Assembly (NCBI RefSeq): GCF_006152115.1
Contig: NZ_VDFU01000006.1
Span: forward strand, 143,638 to 207,637
DNA from: Rubellimicrobium rubrum
GTDB lineage: Bacteria; Pseudomonadota; Alphaproteobacteria; Rhodobacterales; Rhodobacteraceae
Length of the DNA stretch: 64,000 nt
Direction: 5' to 3'
In this document: positions 47,367 to 56,717 of the stretch, piece after piece
Layout: each line of letters begins with the position of its first letter
Position numbering within the stretch: the first letter of the stretch is position 1
Program-made: the position numbers and the translations under genes
The notes under the pieces: generated by a model
Databases searched by the model: none
Told to the model about the DNA's origin: nothing
Seen by the model: the letters and a program-made list of their open reading frames with translations, nothing else

Positions 47367-48205
47367 TGTCCAGTTCCCATACTGTCCGGTCACGGCCGGT
47401 CGTTGCTCTGGCACTGGGACTGATTGCGTCCGGCGCCATGGCGGCCCCGGTCGTGACCCCGGCTTGGACCGAACCGCGGGCCCTGGCATCGGCTGTGACT
47501 CTCGTCTTCGACAATCGGATCACCGAGACGCGCGACCTGCCCACCGCCGAACTCCAGCAGGCCCGACGCAGGATGATAGCTGGTGAACAGATTTCCTGGG
47601 ATCAGATGCGCGCCTTGGCGGACCTGGGCGACGGGCTGGCCGCGTTCCGGCTGGCGGAACGCATCGTTGCGCTGAACGATCCGACCCTTCTGGGCGATGC
47701 CGCGTTTTACTACGCCAATTCGGCATACACGAACCGCGACTATGCGGTGGGGCCGCTCGTCCGCATTCTGCAGCGCAGGGACGTGGAGATCTCCCCGCGG
47801 CGCCTGGAGCACTTGGAGAATGCCCTCCGCGCGCTGGCCCTGAACGGCGACGAGAAAGCGGCCAAGGCGCTCACCGACTTCTACATGTCCGGCCACCCCT
47901 TTGGACGTCAGCCCGAAAAGGCCCTCGAGTTCCGGCTGGACCTCGCCCAGTCCGGAAACGCCGACGCTGCCATGGCCCTTGTCCTCGAAGCCCTGTCGGG
48001 CCGGGCGCAGGTTCCCTTGGACGATGAGCAGGTGCAGCGCCTGCTCGGGATCGTGGAAGCGTCGGATGACCTGGGACTGAGGACGACCGCGTTGAACCTC
48101 CGCCGCATGCGAGGCCTCGAAACCGCCAGCGCCGCGCCGGTGGAACCCGAGCCGCCGGGCGTGCGTCCCCTTGCCCGGCCGGCAGAGGAGGCCGTCCCGC
48201 AATGA
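47366..48205 (+). CDS. Periplasmic Sel1/TPR-like protein of the alginate operon
   Basis: 279 residues with a signal peptide ending at AMAA (about residue 27). Helical-repeat composition throughout: LADLGDGLAAFRLAERIVAL, ALNGDEKAAKALTDFYMSG and LAQSGNADAAMALVLEALSG resemble degenerate Sel1 units. There is no obvious counterpart in the Pseudomonas operon apart from the repeat protein AlgK. It is not clearly a lipoprotein. Placed between algJ and algX with overlaps on both sides, so it is likely to act in acetylation or scaffolding. Confidence 0.75.
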   Translation: MSSSHTVRSRPVVALALGLIASGAMAAPVVTPAWTEPRALASAVTLVFDNRITETRDLPTAELQQARRRMIAGEQISWDQMRALADLGDGLAAFRLAERIVALNDPTLLGDAAFYYANSAYTNRDYAVGPLVRILQRRDVEISPRRLEHLENALRALALNGDEKAAKALTDFYMSGHPFGRQPEKALEFRLDLAQSGNADAAMALVLEALSGRAQVPLDDEQVQRLLGIVEASDDLGLRTTALNLRRMRGLETASAAPVEPEPPGVRPLARPAEEAVPQ

Positions 48206-49515
48206 TCCGCTTGGCCGTCCTACTTGGAACCGCACTGCTGTCCACGACGCCGGCCTGGGCCGAGCCTCCATCCAGCTACGGCTGCAGCCATCTCGAGGAA
48301 GCCGCGCCCACGCCATATATTGAGGGGCGGCACGGCGTGTTCTTCCGGCTGGCCCTCGACCTCCGGATGCGGCATCCGATGTCGGATGGCAGCATCGCCC
48401 TTTTGGCCGAGCTGTCGGAAGCGCTCGGCCTGCGTGGCACAACGCTCGTTTTCGTGCCTCTGCCCGGCAAGGGACTGGCGATGCCCCGATACCTGCCGGA
48501 GTCGGCGGGGGACTACGGATTCGACCCTGCGATCGCAACGGCCGCATACGAGGACGTGTTGGCTCGTCTGCGAGCGGCCGGTGTCGTCGCCGTCGATGCG
48601 CTCGGGCCGTTGCAGGATCTGCCCGATGGGACCATGGCCTTCATCCCGACCGACCACCATTGGACGTCCAACGGGGCGCGCGCGGTCGCGGAGGAGGTTG
48701 CGCGGGTCATGCACGAACTGCCCGCCTATGCGGGACTGGAAAGCGCCGAGCACAAGACCTACTCGCTTGGCCTCCAGGATCTGCCTTCTCCCTATCGTCG
48801 GGAGATTCAGGCGATGTGCCGCGACACGGTGCCCCGCTCCGCCACGGAGGCTTGGGAAACCGAGGTGACGCAGGCTCCGCTCGGCGGTGGCGGAGGCATC
48901 TTCGCGGCCGAGGCTGCAGGACCCCCCGTTGTCCTTGTCGGGACCTCGATGTCCCGGACCGAGTCCTTCAACTTCGACGGGTTTCTGGCGGACGCGGCCG
49001 ATCTCGACGTGCTGAACTACGCGGTCACCGGCGGAAACCAGTACGGGGCGATGATCGCCTACATGACGTCCCAGGAATTCCAGGACGCTCCTCCGACCTT
49101 TCTGGTCTGGGAAAACCCGATCTACAACAACCTCGCCGAGTTCGGCGAACTGCCGCTGCGCGAGTTGATCGCGGCAGCGGCCGACCAGTGCGTTCCGGTG
49201 GAAACCGTGCGGGCCGACGATCACACACTGGTGGCCGACCTGCCTCTCGACGGACTCTCGTCCGATTCCTATGTGCGGGCCGATGCAGGAGCGGCCAACG
49301 GCCGGGCCATCCACATCGGCTTCATCACGAAGGACGGGCGGGAGCTGAACGGAACCATCGAGCGCACGCAACGGATCGGACCTAGCCGCCGCTTCTATCA
49401 GTATGTCGAGCCGTTCTGGGAGCCCGGCATCTCAAGGATCCAGGTCAGGTTCGATCGTCCGGTCCAGGACGATGCGACCCTTGCTTTGTGCACCAACAAG
49501 GAAACCGCTTCATGA
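48202..49515 (+). CDS. algX: AlgX-like polysaccharide O-acetyltransferase
   Basis: 437 residues. Signal peptide (ending at AWAE), SGNH domain with TDHHWTSNGARAVA near residue 150 (Asp and His of the triad) and GTSMSRTESF with the Ser near residue 250, then a C-terminal domain of about 110 residues like the carbohydrate-binding module of AlgX, ending in RIQVRFDRPVQDDATLALC. AlgX is the enzyme that acetylates alginate in the periplasm. Catalytic residues all seem present. Overlaps neighbours by 4 bp on both sides. Confidence 0.9.
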   Translation: MIRLAVLLGTALLSTTPAWAEPPSSYGCSHLEEAAPTPYIEGRHGVFFRLALDLRMRHPMSDGSIALLAELSEALGLRGTTLVFVPLPGKGLAMPRYLPESAGDYGFDPAIATAAYEDVLARLRAAGVVAVDALGPLQDLPDGTMAFIPTDHHWTSNGARAVAEEVARVMHELPAYAGLESAEHKTYSLGLQDLPSPYRREIQAMCRDTVPRSATEAWETEVTQAPLGGGGGIFAAEAAGPPVVLVGTSMSRTESFNFDGFLADAADLDVLNYAVTGGNQYGAMIAYMTSQEFQDAPPTFLVWENPIYNNLAEFGELPLRELIAAAADQCVPVETVRADDHTLVADLPLDGLSSDSYVRADAGAANGRAIHIGFITKDGRELNGTIERTQRIGPSRRFYQYVEPFWEPGISRIQVRFDRPVQDDATLALCTNKETAS

Positions 49516-50150
49516 TTGCACGCTTCGCAACCCGCCGCACATCTTTGGTCCTCGCCGTGGGCATCGCGGCCCTGGCCAGCGCCTCGTCCGCGCAGGACGA
49601 CGCACTTTACCCCGATGCCAGCGCGCCCGATGCGTCTTTCCTGCGCGTGTATGTGCCGGCCGACCAGTCCGTGGCCGTCGATGGCACCACGTTGCAGCCG
49701 GGTGAGAACGGCCTGACGCCTTATGTGGAGATCGCGCCGGGTGACGTCGTCGTGACCGTGGACGGACAGGATTCGACCATCGAAGCTGGGCCGAACCAGC
49801 ACTATTCGTGGGTCGCCGACACGGCCGAGGGGCATCTGCTGACGGATGCGATCACCGACTCTCCGGCTCAGGCGGATCTGGTGTTCTACAACCTGAGTGA
49901 TTTGCCAGCCGTCGATGTCTACGTTCCCAGCGCCGACGCGGTTGCCTTGGCCGGAGTCGCTCCGGGCCAAGGAGCCGGTGTCGCGCTGCGGGCACCGCTG
50001 ACGCTCGACTTCGAGTTCCGCGTCGGCGACGAGACCAAGGCCACCTTGGCCGAGGTCGAGATGCTGCGTGCCACGGGCACGACGATTCTCCTTACAGGCG
50101 GTCCAGACGCCTACGAGGCGCGCGTCGAGTCCAACACCTACGCCAACTGA
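49512..50150 (+). CDS. algF: AlgF-like acetylation accessory protein
   Basis: 212 residues. Signal peptide to ASSAQ (residue 28), then LYPDASAPDASFLRVYV, which closely follows the mature start of Pseudomonas AlgF (an alginate acetylation protein with two beta-sandwich domains), and a second similar domain with ADLVFYNLSDLPAVDVYVP. AlgF interacts with AlgJ and AlgX. With algI, algJ and algX the whole acetylation module is present. Starts inside algX (ATGA). Confidence 0.9.
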   Translation: MIARFATRRTSLVLAVGIAALASASSAQDDALYPDASAPDASFLRVYVPADQSVAVDGTTLQPGENGLTPYVEIAPGDVVVTVDGQDSTIEAGPNQHYSWVADTAEGHLLTDAITDSPAQADLVFYNLSDLPAVDVYVPSADAVALAGVAPGQGAGVALRAPLTLDFEFRVGDETKATLAEVEMLRATGTTILLTGGPDAYEARVESNTYAN

Positions 50151-50167
50151 CCCCGAAGGAGGCTCAG

Positions 50168-52942
50168 ATGACACCGTTCCGCCCGTTCCTGACATCCTGG
50201 CTGCGCGTGGCTGCGACGGTGAGCTGTGGTCTCCTGTCGTCCGGCTCAGCCTTTGCCGCCGAACCCCTTGCCGTGCCGTTCCTGCCGCCCGACGTCGACC
50301 TGGGCCGGATCTGCGTGCCGCGGCCTCCCATTCACGAGGTGATCCAGCGCTGGTCCGAATGGGACCGCCAGAGCTTGGGCGACCAGAGCACGGAGCAGGT
50401 GCGCCGCGACCTGCGGCTTCTGCGAGAGAATGACGCTGCCGGTTGGTTCGACACGATCGAAACGGCCCAGAACCTCCTGCGGCAAGCTGACCCGGATTAT
50501 ACCGAGCGCGATCAGGTCATCGACCGCATCGACCTGGCCATCGCGGCCGGCCGACCCGAGCTTCTGGAGCAGGAGGGGCTGGTCGACAGGCTCTTTGCTC
50601 TCGGGATCGATACGTCGCCCGGGGCCCAGTATTTCGCGGCTCGGCTCTTGCGCGACGGGACCGGTGTAGCGCGCGACGAGGCGCGGGCCGAGCAGCTTCT
50701 GGTCTCGGCGGCCTATGGGGGGCACAGCGACGCCCTCCTTGAAATGGCGGGCCTGACGTCGGACGGGACCAAGGTCGATGGTTGGGACATCGAGCCCGAG
50801 CTTGCCGTGACCCTGGCCTTCGGAGGCCTGATCGGGAATGTCGACGAGATGATCTGCGACAGGATCAACCGCATCGCCTCGTCCTACCGCTTGGGCGAGG
50901 TCGTGGCGCAGGACACCCCCCTCGCGCTCGACTGGTACCGGCTTGCGGCAGAGCTCGGCGACTTCAACTCGGCTTGGCAGGTCGCGCAGATCAACCTTCG
51001 GGCGGAAGGCATCGAGAAGAACAACGAGGAGCTTTTGGCGCACCTTGAGCAGGCCGCGGAGGGCGGGCTTCCCTTCGCCCAGGTCGAACTCGGTCGCATC
51101 TACGAAGTAGGCGCTTTGGCCGAAAAGGATGTGGAGCGCGCCCGCTCGCTTTACCGGCAGGCGGCCTCCATCGGGAACTACGAAGGACTGGTCCGCCTGG
51201 CCTCCTTCATCAAGGCCCTTGAGAACCCGACGCCCGAAGACCTTGAGGAGCGCCAGCAGGCTCTCAGGGATTTGGCGGCCCAGCCGACGCCCCCGGCCTT
51301 TGCCCTGATCGAGATGGGCGACCTGGCCATCGAGGCCAAGGGCCGTTGGGCCGGCGAGTCCGAGGCCGCCGATTACTTCCGGCGCGCGCACGAGGCCGAT
51401 CCTGCCGACCCCACGGCGACGTCGCGTGTGGCGCAGATCGGTTTTCGTCACGCCAAGACCGAGCAGGAGTTTCTCGACCTCACGGCCGAGCTACAGGAAG
51501 CCGTGCTGGCTTCGGGAAGTGCGAACGGGATGGACCAACTCGTCTCGGCCTTCACATGCCGCAGCCCCGCAGCCCCCGACCGGGAACGATCGGCCTACTG
51601 GCGCCAGGTCAGGGAGGATACCGACAGCGTATTGGCCCAGCCGGACGCCACGACGGCCTCTGCCGAGGGTGGCGCCATCGACGCGATGACTCTTGCTCGC
51701 CTGCAATCCCAGGCCCTTGCGGGACGGTCCAGTTCTTTGGCTGCTCTTCTCGAACTCCAGGAAGCGTACGGGCTCGATCTCGACCCGGCGCTTCTGGAGG
51801 ACATGGCCCGTAGTTCCGAAACGGGACCGCTGACGGAGATGGCCCGGCTTGAGCTCCGGAACGCCTCCTCGCCTCAGGCGCGGGCCGCCGCTCTCGACAA
51901 GCTGCGCGAAGCCATCGATGCCGGGGAAGCGCGGGCGTCCACCGAACTGCTGAACGCGCTCATCGGCGATGGCATCTCCGAAGATGAAGCTGTGGAGGTC
52001 TCTGCCATGGCAGAGCCAATGGCCGCGGAGGGCAGGGGACTTGGCATGCGCGCCTTGGCCATGCTCGATGGCGACGACGCGGCTGCGAACGAACGGATCT
52101 TTACCGAACATCGTGACGTGATCGAGGCGGACGGCGATTTCGATGCGCTCGTCTTTGCGCTGCCCTTCCTGGCCGACGATGCAGCCCGCAACGACTACCT
52201 GGGCCGCATTCGCGCCTCCATGCCATGCAACACCGGATCGGCATTGAACGTCGCCAAAGCCATGGACGCCCTGGGGCGGCAGGACGAGGCGGATCGCTGG
52301 CTCGATATCGCCGGAGTCGCGGCTGGCGCGAACGGGTCCCAGATCGTGGCAGTGGCCGATGCCATGCGCGAGGTCAGCGATGGTCCCGAGGCGCTGGACG
52401 CGTCTGTGAGCCTGCTGAAAGAGGAAAGCGAGAAGGGTAACCGGATCGCCCTGCTCCGGTTGGTGGCACTGGCAGACGGTGACCAGCCGAGGTTCACTCC
52501 TCCCAAGGAGGAACTGGCCTCGCTGTTCGTGGACCTGATCGGGGTTTCCGACGTGTCGGATGTGCCGAACGTGCTTCGCCGCGTCCGCCGCGCCGATCCG
52601 GAAGTCCGGTCCATGGTCGAGTCACAGGTGGATGTCCGGGCCCTTTATGTGCAGGCGGCAGAGGCTGGTGATCCGGTCGGCCAACTGGAACTTGCGAAGA
52701 TCGTTCAGGCTGAAGCCCAGGGGCAGAGCGATCTTGCCGAGTATGCTCGTCTCTTGACCGCCTCGGCGGAGCAGGGCGAGCCTGAGGCGATGTACTTGCT
52801 GTCGACGGCATACTCGTTCGGCCTGGGCGTGGAGCCGTCGCTCGATACGTCGCGCGACTGGCTGTTCCGGGCCGCAGAGGCCGGGAACAAGGAGGCTCTC
52901 GACACCGTAAGGCTGCTCGAAACCCAGGGGATCTCGCAATGA
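50168..52942 (+). CDS. Large periplasmic Sel1-repeat protein, AlgK-like
   Basis: 924 residues, about twice the size of AlgK. Signal peptide ends near AFAAEP (residue 35); no convincing lipobox. Many Sel1/TPR repeats, e.g. LDWYRLAAELGDFNSAWQVA, HLEQAAEGGLPFAQVELGRI, SLYRQAASIGNYEGLVRLA, and four near the C-terminus (LYVQAAEAGDPVGQLELAK to WLFRAAEAGNKEALD). AlgK bridges periplasmic enzymes and the AlgE porin in Pseudomonas. Here, without a visible porin gene, this large solenoid could fulfil both bridging roles. AAGGAGG precedes the ATG; overlaps the next gene by 4 bp. Confidence 0.82.
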   Translation: MTPFRPFLTSWLRVAATVSCGLLSSGSAFAAEPLAVPFLPPDVDLGRICVPRPPIHEVIQRWSEWDRQSLGDQSTEQVRRDLRLLRENDAAGWFDTIETAQNLLRQADPDYTERDQVIDRIDLAIAAGRPELLEQEGLVDRLFALGIDTSPGAQYFAARLLRDGTGVARDEARAEQLLVSAAYGGHSDALLEMAGLTSDGTKVDGWDIEPELAVTLAFGGLIGNVDEMICDRINRIASSYRLGEVVAQDTPLALDWYRLAAELGDFNSAWQVAQINLRAEGIEKNNEELLAHLEQAAEGGLPFAQVELGRIYEVGALAEKDVERARSLYRQAASIGNYEGLVRLASFIKALENPTPEDLEERQQALRDLAAQPTPPAFALIEMGDLAIEAKGRWAGESEAADYFRRAHEADPADPTATSRVAQIGFRHAKTEQEFLDLTAELQEAVLASGSANGMDQLVSAFTCRSPAAPDRERSAYWRQVREDTDSVLAQPDATTASAEGGAIDAMTLARLQSQALAGRSSSLAALLELQEAYGLDLDPALLEDMARSSETGPLTEMARLELRNASSPQARAAALDKLREAIDAGEARASTELLNALIGDGISEDEAVEVSAMAEPMAAEGRGLGMRALAMLDGDDAAANERIFTEHRDVIEADGDFDALVFALPFLADDAARNDYLGRIRASMPCNTGSALNVAKAMDALGRQDEADRWLDIAGVAAGANGSQIVAVADAMREVSDGPEALDASVSLLKEESEKGNRIALLRLVALADGDQPRFTPPKEELASLFVDLIGVSDVSDVPNVLRRVRRADPEVRSMVESQVDVRALYVQAAEAGDPVGQLELAKIVQAEAQGQSDLAEYARLLTASAEQGEPEAMYLLSTAYSFGLGVEPSLDTSRDWLFRAAEAGNKEALDTVRLLETQGISQ

Positions 52943-53985
52943 CGCCGAATTCCGTCACCACCTTGAGCCTTGTGACCGGTCTGTCGCTTCTTGTCGGTCT
53001 GCCGGCGGTTGCTCAGGACGCGGGAAAGGCCGAAGGCTTTACATGCCCGGCCGTTCCCGATCCTGTCGTCACCCTGGAATACGGCAGCCGCTACACGGCC
53101 GAGAGCGAGGACCGCTCGGATCTTGATGCGGAGACGAACGCCGAAGTGGACCGGGCCTTGGGACCGGTGGATGACTTCATCATCGATCTGGCGAATGCCG
53201 CCAACCGGGCCGAAGAGGGCGGCGAAGATGCCGTTCTGGCAGCAGATTGCGTCGTCGACGCTGTCGCAGTGTGGGCCGAGGCCAATGCCCTGAGCGATCT
53301 CGGCAGTATGAATGCTGAGATATCCACCCCGTCGCGTCTGGGCGGCATCGCCTTGGCCTACCTGCAGGCCAGACCTCATGCGGCACAATCAGATGATGCC
53401 CAGCAAACGGTCATCGAGGATTGGCTCCAAGAGCGGATGCTTTCCACGATGGCATACTTCGACAACGAAGCCCCGGAACGTGCCAGTCAGAACAACCTTC
53501 GGGCCTGGGCCGGGCTCGCTGCCGCAGCGGTTGGAACGGCCACTAGTAATGGCGACATCACCGGCTGGGCAGCGGACACTGTAGAACTGGTCGCCTGCCA
53601 AGCCGACTCAGACGGCGCCCTGCCTTTGGAGATGGCCCGCGGACCGAGGGCGCTGCAGTACCAACTGCACGCCACGGCACCCTTGGTCGTCGGAGCCGCA
53701 CTGCTGTCCGAGGCAGGCGCGGACCTGTTCGCCGCCTGCGACGGCGCGATCCACCGCATTGTGAACTTTGTCCCCCAAGCCTTTGAAGATCCTGATCTGG
53801 TCGCCGAAAAGGCCGGCGAGACCCAGACCTATTTCGACGGAGAGGACGAACTGGAAGGCTGGGAGCTTGCTTGGGCCGAGGCGTACCTGTCCAAGTTCGA
53901 TAGCCCAGCGCTGGCCGGGATGGTCGAAGAATTTCGGCCGCTTGCCAACTCCAAGCTGGGCGGTGCCCAAGACCTGTTTTGGTGA
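52939..53985 (+). CDS. algL: AlgL-like PL5 family protein, probably catalytically dead
   Basis: 348 residues, with a signal peptide ending at AVAQ and CP at the mature start as in AlgL. The alpha/alpha fold pattern of PL5 lyases is recognisable (DCVVDAVAVWAEANAL, then RPHAAQSDDAQQTVIEDWLQ and RGPRALQYQLHATAPL). The catalytic NNHSYW of alginate lyase reads NNLRAW (185-190), losing His; the catalytic Tyr seven residues after the conserved Arg237 reads His244. Thus depolymerising activity is unlikely by the known mechanism. Last gene of the operon. PL5 members with other specificities cannot be ruled out. Confidence 0.75.
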   Translation: MTPNSVTTLSLVTGLSLLVGLPAVAQDAGKAEGFTCPAVPDPVVTLEYGSRYTAESEDRSDLDAETNAEVDRALGPVDDFIIDLANAANRAEEGGEDAVLAADCVVDAVAVWAEANALSDLGSMNAEISTPSRLGGIALAYLQARPHAAQSDDAQQTVIEDWLQERMLSTMAYFDNEAPERASQNNLRAWAGLAAAAVGTATSNGDITGWAADTVELVACQADSDGALPLEMARGPRALQYQLHATAPLVVGAALLSEAGADLFAACDGAIHRIVNFVPQAFEDPDLVAEKAGETQTYFDGEDELEGWELAWAEAYLSKFDSPALAGMVEEFRPLANSKLGGAQDLFW

Positions 53986-55070
53986 AGGAGCGGACCTCCC
54001 GACCATATTGAACTAAATTCTGCTCAGGCACGCGCAGGATTCCGCAACTGTGAAAAGGTTCCCCACATCTTCACTTGGCAGGACAGTGTGATGGTGTTGT
54101 AACAGTCCTGCCTGTGCCGACACTGCTGTCCGTGCATCAGGCACGCCGCAAGGCGGAGCGTTGAAGGTCAGGAGCGCGAAAAGCGCCCACCAGGGGGATA
54201 GTGCCATGTCCAGCAGAGTCCCTGCGACTCGTCTCTCAAAGCCCTGCAAGGAGCCTTCGGTTGGAGAGGCCGCAGGGCGTTTGACTTTGGCAGGCAGTCC
54301 TGCTGACCCCTCTGGTTCTCGGAAACCCCAAGAGGTTGCGGCCCGAAAGAGAGCCGCGGATGACGTAGGGCTCAGGGGGCCATCACGGCAGTGTGCCAGC
54401 AACGCCCCGAGCCGCCGCCATCTGATGCTGCAGGACGACCCGCATGTGGATCCGGTCCGCGAAGCTCAGGACGGCGTCAAGCATTTTGACACCATGGCTG
54501 AGTCTATGCAGCCAATGTCGCCTATCGCGGCCTCCGACGCTGTTTCTTCCGTCGAGGCCGACCTGCGGTCGCACCTCTCTGTTGCTGCTCTTCAGGCTCT
54601 GTGCGCAGTCGTTGGTATTCTGGATCGGGCGCGAGCGGCCAATTCTGAGTCGGCTCCGGCAGACTGGGCCAGATCGGATGATGTCCTCCGGCTCGAATGG
54701 GTGGGAGGACGCGCGGTTGACCCGACTGGTCTGGCCGAAGACCGCCCGAATGACCACGGGTCCGCGGAAGATCACGCGGCTCCCGTCGTCCAGGGATGCG
54801 GTTCCAGAACTGCAACGCTCCGGTCGAGCCGGAGGACGAACGCCGGAACGGCGGACGGGATGGCGGCCCGGTCCGAGTCGTCGCTCGGGCTACAACAGGC
54901 CTTGACCACGGACAGCGTGGAACGCCTCGGTTACCGAGGAAGGGCGCTGTTTGGCGGCCGCCATGGTACGGCCGATGATCATATGGAGATCGAGATCGGC
55001 ACCGGCTGGCTGTGCGGACGTTCGTTGCCCATCTGACGCTGCCGTCGTCCGTGTTAAGCCCTGATCGGCC
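53986..55070. other. Stretch with no confident gene
   Basis: The longest frame, 54161-55036 (+, 291 codons), is rich in Ser/Arg, has no family resemblance and irregular codon use; frames on the other strand are no better. A short CCGC/GCGG hairpin lies near 54150. The region could be a decayed gene or long non-coding DNA marking the end of the alginate operon. Confidence 0.5.
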
Positions 55071-55820
55071 TTAGTGGGTTTGCGTGGCTTCTGGAACGGA
55101 TGGGCCGCTTAGTTGGCCCAGAAGCCGGCGATACTCGGCTTCGGGAACCCCGTAAGTGCCTTGGCTGGCTTGGACGAGCCCATCGCGGTCAAGGATGCGG
55201 ATCAGTCCGCGCCGGGCCCGGATCAGCTTCTTCTCTTCAAGGACGTGTGTTGCCACGGTGACGCCAGCCCGCCGGACACCCAGCAGGTTCGAGAGGAACT
55301 CATGGGTCAAGTGAATTTCATCGGCGTTCAGACGATCATGACACATCAGCAACCATCGGGCGAGACGGGCCGCCAACTTCACGCGTCCATTGGCTAGCGA
55401 TGTGTGGGCTACCTGAATGGCAAAGTAGCGCACGTAACGCAGGAGATGGTCACGCAAGCCTGGATGTTCCGAGGCTGCTCTTCGAAGATCATCGACCGAG
55501 ATGCGATGCCCACGCCCCTCGATCTGCATCAACGTCTCGTGCGGAGACTGGTAGTCTCCCAGCAGCACCATCGTGCCGGACATTCCGTCCCGACCGAACA
55601 CTCCGACCTCGATCCGAAGACCCGTGTGTGTGGAAGGCACGACAGAGGCAAGTCCGGTGTCAGGGAAGTATATATGCCTGATCGCCTGATGAGGCCGTTC
55701 CATGACGTAGCCTTCGGGCAGATCCACGGGAACGAGTGCGGGCCCGATTAGGGCGAGATCGTGATCGGGCATGGCCGCCAGCAGATGGTTGCCATAATTG
55801 GCCCGAGTTGGAATAGGCAC
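55071..55820 (-). CDS. Crp/Fnr-family transcriptional regulator
   Basis: 249 residues from GTG. The cyclic-nucleotide-binding-like domain shows HIYFPDTGLASVV and GRDGMSGTMVLLGD (no Fnr-type cysteine cluster), followed by the long helix and the helix-turn-helix at LTHEFLSNLLGVRRAGVTVATHVLE near residue 170-194. Belongs to a Crp/Fnr group frequent in rhizobia and other alphaproteobacteria, where the effector is unknown. It stands alone between two poorly coding regions. Confidence 0.9.
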   Translation of the reverse strand: MPIPTRANYGNHLLAAMPDHDLALIGPALVPVDLPEGYVMERPHQAIRHIYFPDTGLASVVPSTHTGLRIEVGVFGRDGMSGTMVLLGDYQSPHETLMQIEGRGHRISVDDLRRAASEHPGLRDHLLRYVRYFAIQVAHTSLANGRVKLAARLARWLLMCHDRLNADEIHLTHEFLSNLLGVRRAGVTVATHVLEEKKLIRARRGLIRILDRDGLVQASQGTYGVPEAEYRRLLGQLSGPSVPEATQTH

Positions 55821-56717
55821 GTTTTACTGACTCCTAGCCACACGATAGCTTGCAGGATCCCCGCCGCTTCTGCGCGGTCTTCGTTCAGATCCTACATTTC
55901 TTTTGGCCGGCATTCTGACAACCGCGTCTCCGTCGCCTTTTTGGAACCTTGCTGTTTCCAAGCTCGTCTTCTGGAGCCAGACGGTTCGGAACTGCGGCCC
56001 GCCCATACTGAGGAAGCTGACAGTTCGGCAGTCGGACCACGCCGAGCATCGGTGGAAGCATGCCGGGCGAATCTCGACCCCTAAACTCATCCTGCATGGG
56101 AAAACGTAAACAGGACGTGGAGTTCAGCGGGGGTAGCGTGTGATGATCCGCCTGATCGCACGTATCGTGGGCCGAAAATCTCCTCGACGGCAACTTCAAT
56201 GATCCTTGTCGTTACGACGATCCTGAACTTCTACGAGGCCCTTCGCCTTGCATCGACTCACTTCCCCAACTGTCGATAGGACCGCGCGCATCATCTCGCG
56301 AGTGCCTGCCTGTTTCGCCGCACACATGGTTGCCGTCTGGATCCACGCCGGGACTTACTCGCTTCCTGCCGTCCGTTGGCATATCCCCAGCGTTGCCGGC
56401 ATCCCGGTGCAAGGCCTGCCGATTGTGTGTACTTCTCGGAGGTGACCTAACCGTCGCCGGGGTTCGGGGGACCATGTTCCGATCTCGCACGAGCAGCTCT
56501 TACAGGCGTCGAGGCCCTGAATGAACTGAGCACCATCAGTGGGTCGGCTTCGTTCACCCATCTTGTAGTGGAGCGATGCTGGCCGCCCGACCGGCCGTTC
56601 AGACGGCAAGGTCTTTTCGATGCGCGGACGCATAGCAGCAGAGCCAAGGTGGACTTCGACCCTGACCCACGCAGGATAGAGGGTCCCGAGGATTGCTGAT
56701 GCCTCGGAGCGCTTCCG
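55821..56717. other. Stretch with no confident gene
   Basis: Nearly 900 bp in which all frames are short and unlike any family I know. Composition is lower in GC and codon-position bias is weak on both strands. I see no terminal repeats that would identify an insertion sequence. Confidence 0.5.

Noticed and set aside
54161..55036. 291-codon + strand frame after the alginate operon
   Set aside because: No recognisable domain, poor codon-position bias and no ribosome site that stands out; left as non-coding stretch.
56355..56633. Possible transposase fragment on the minus strand
   Set aside because: No DDE or HTH motif and no terminal repeats nearby.
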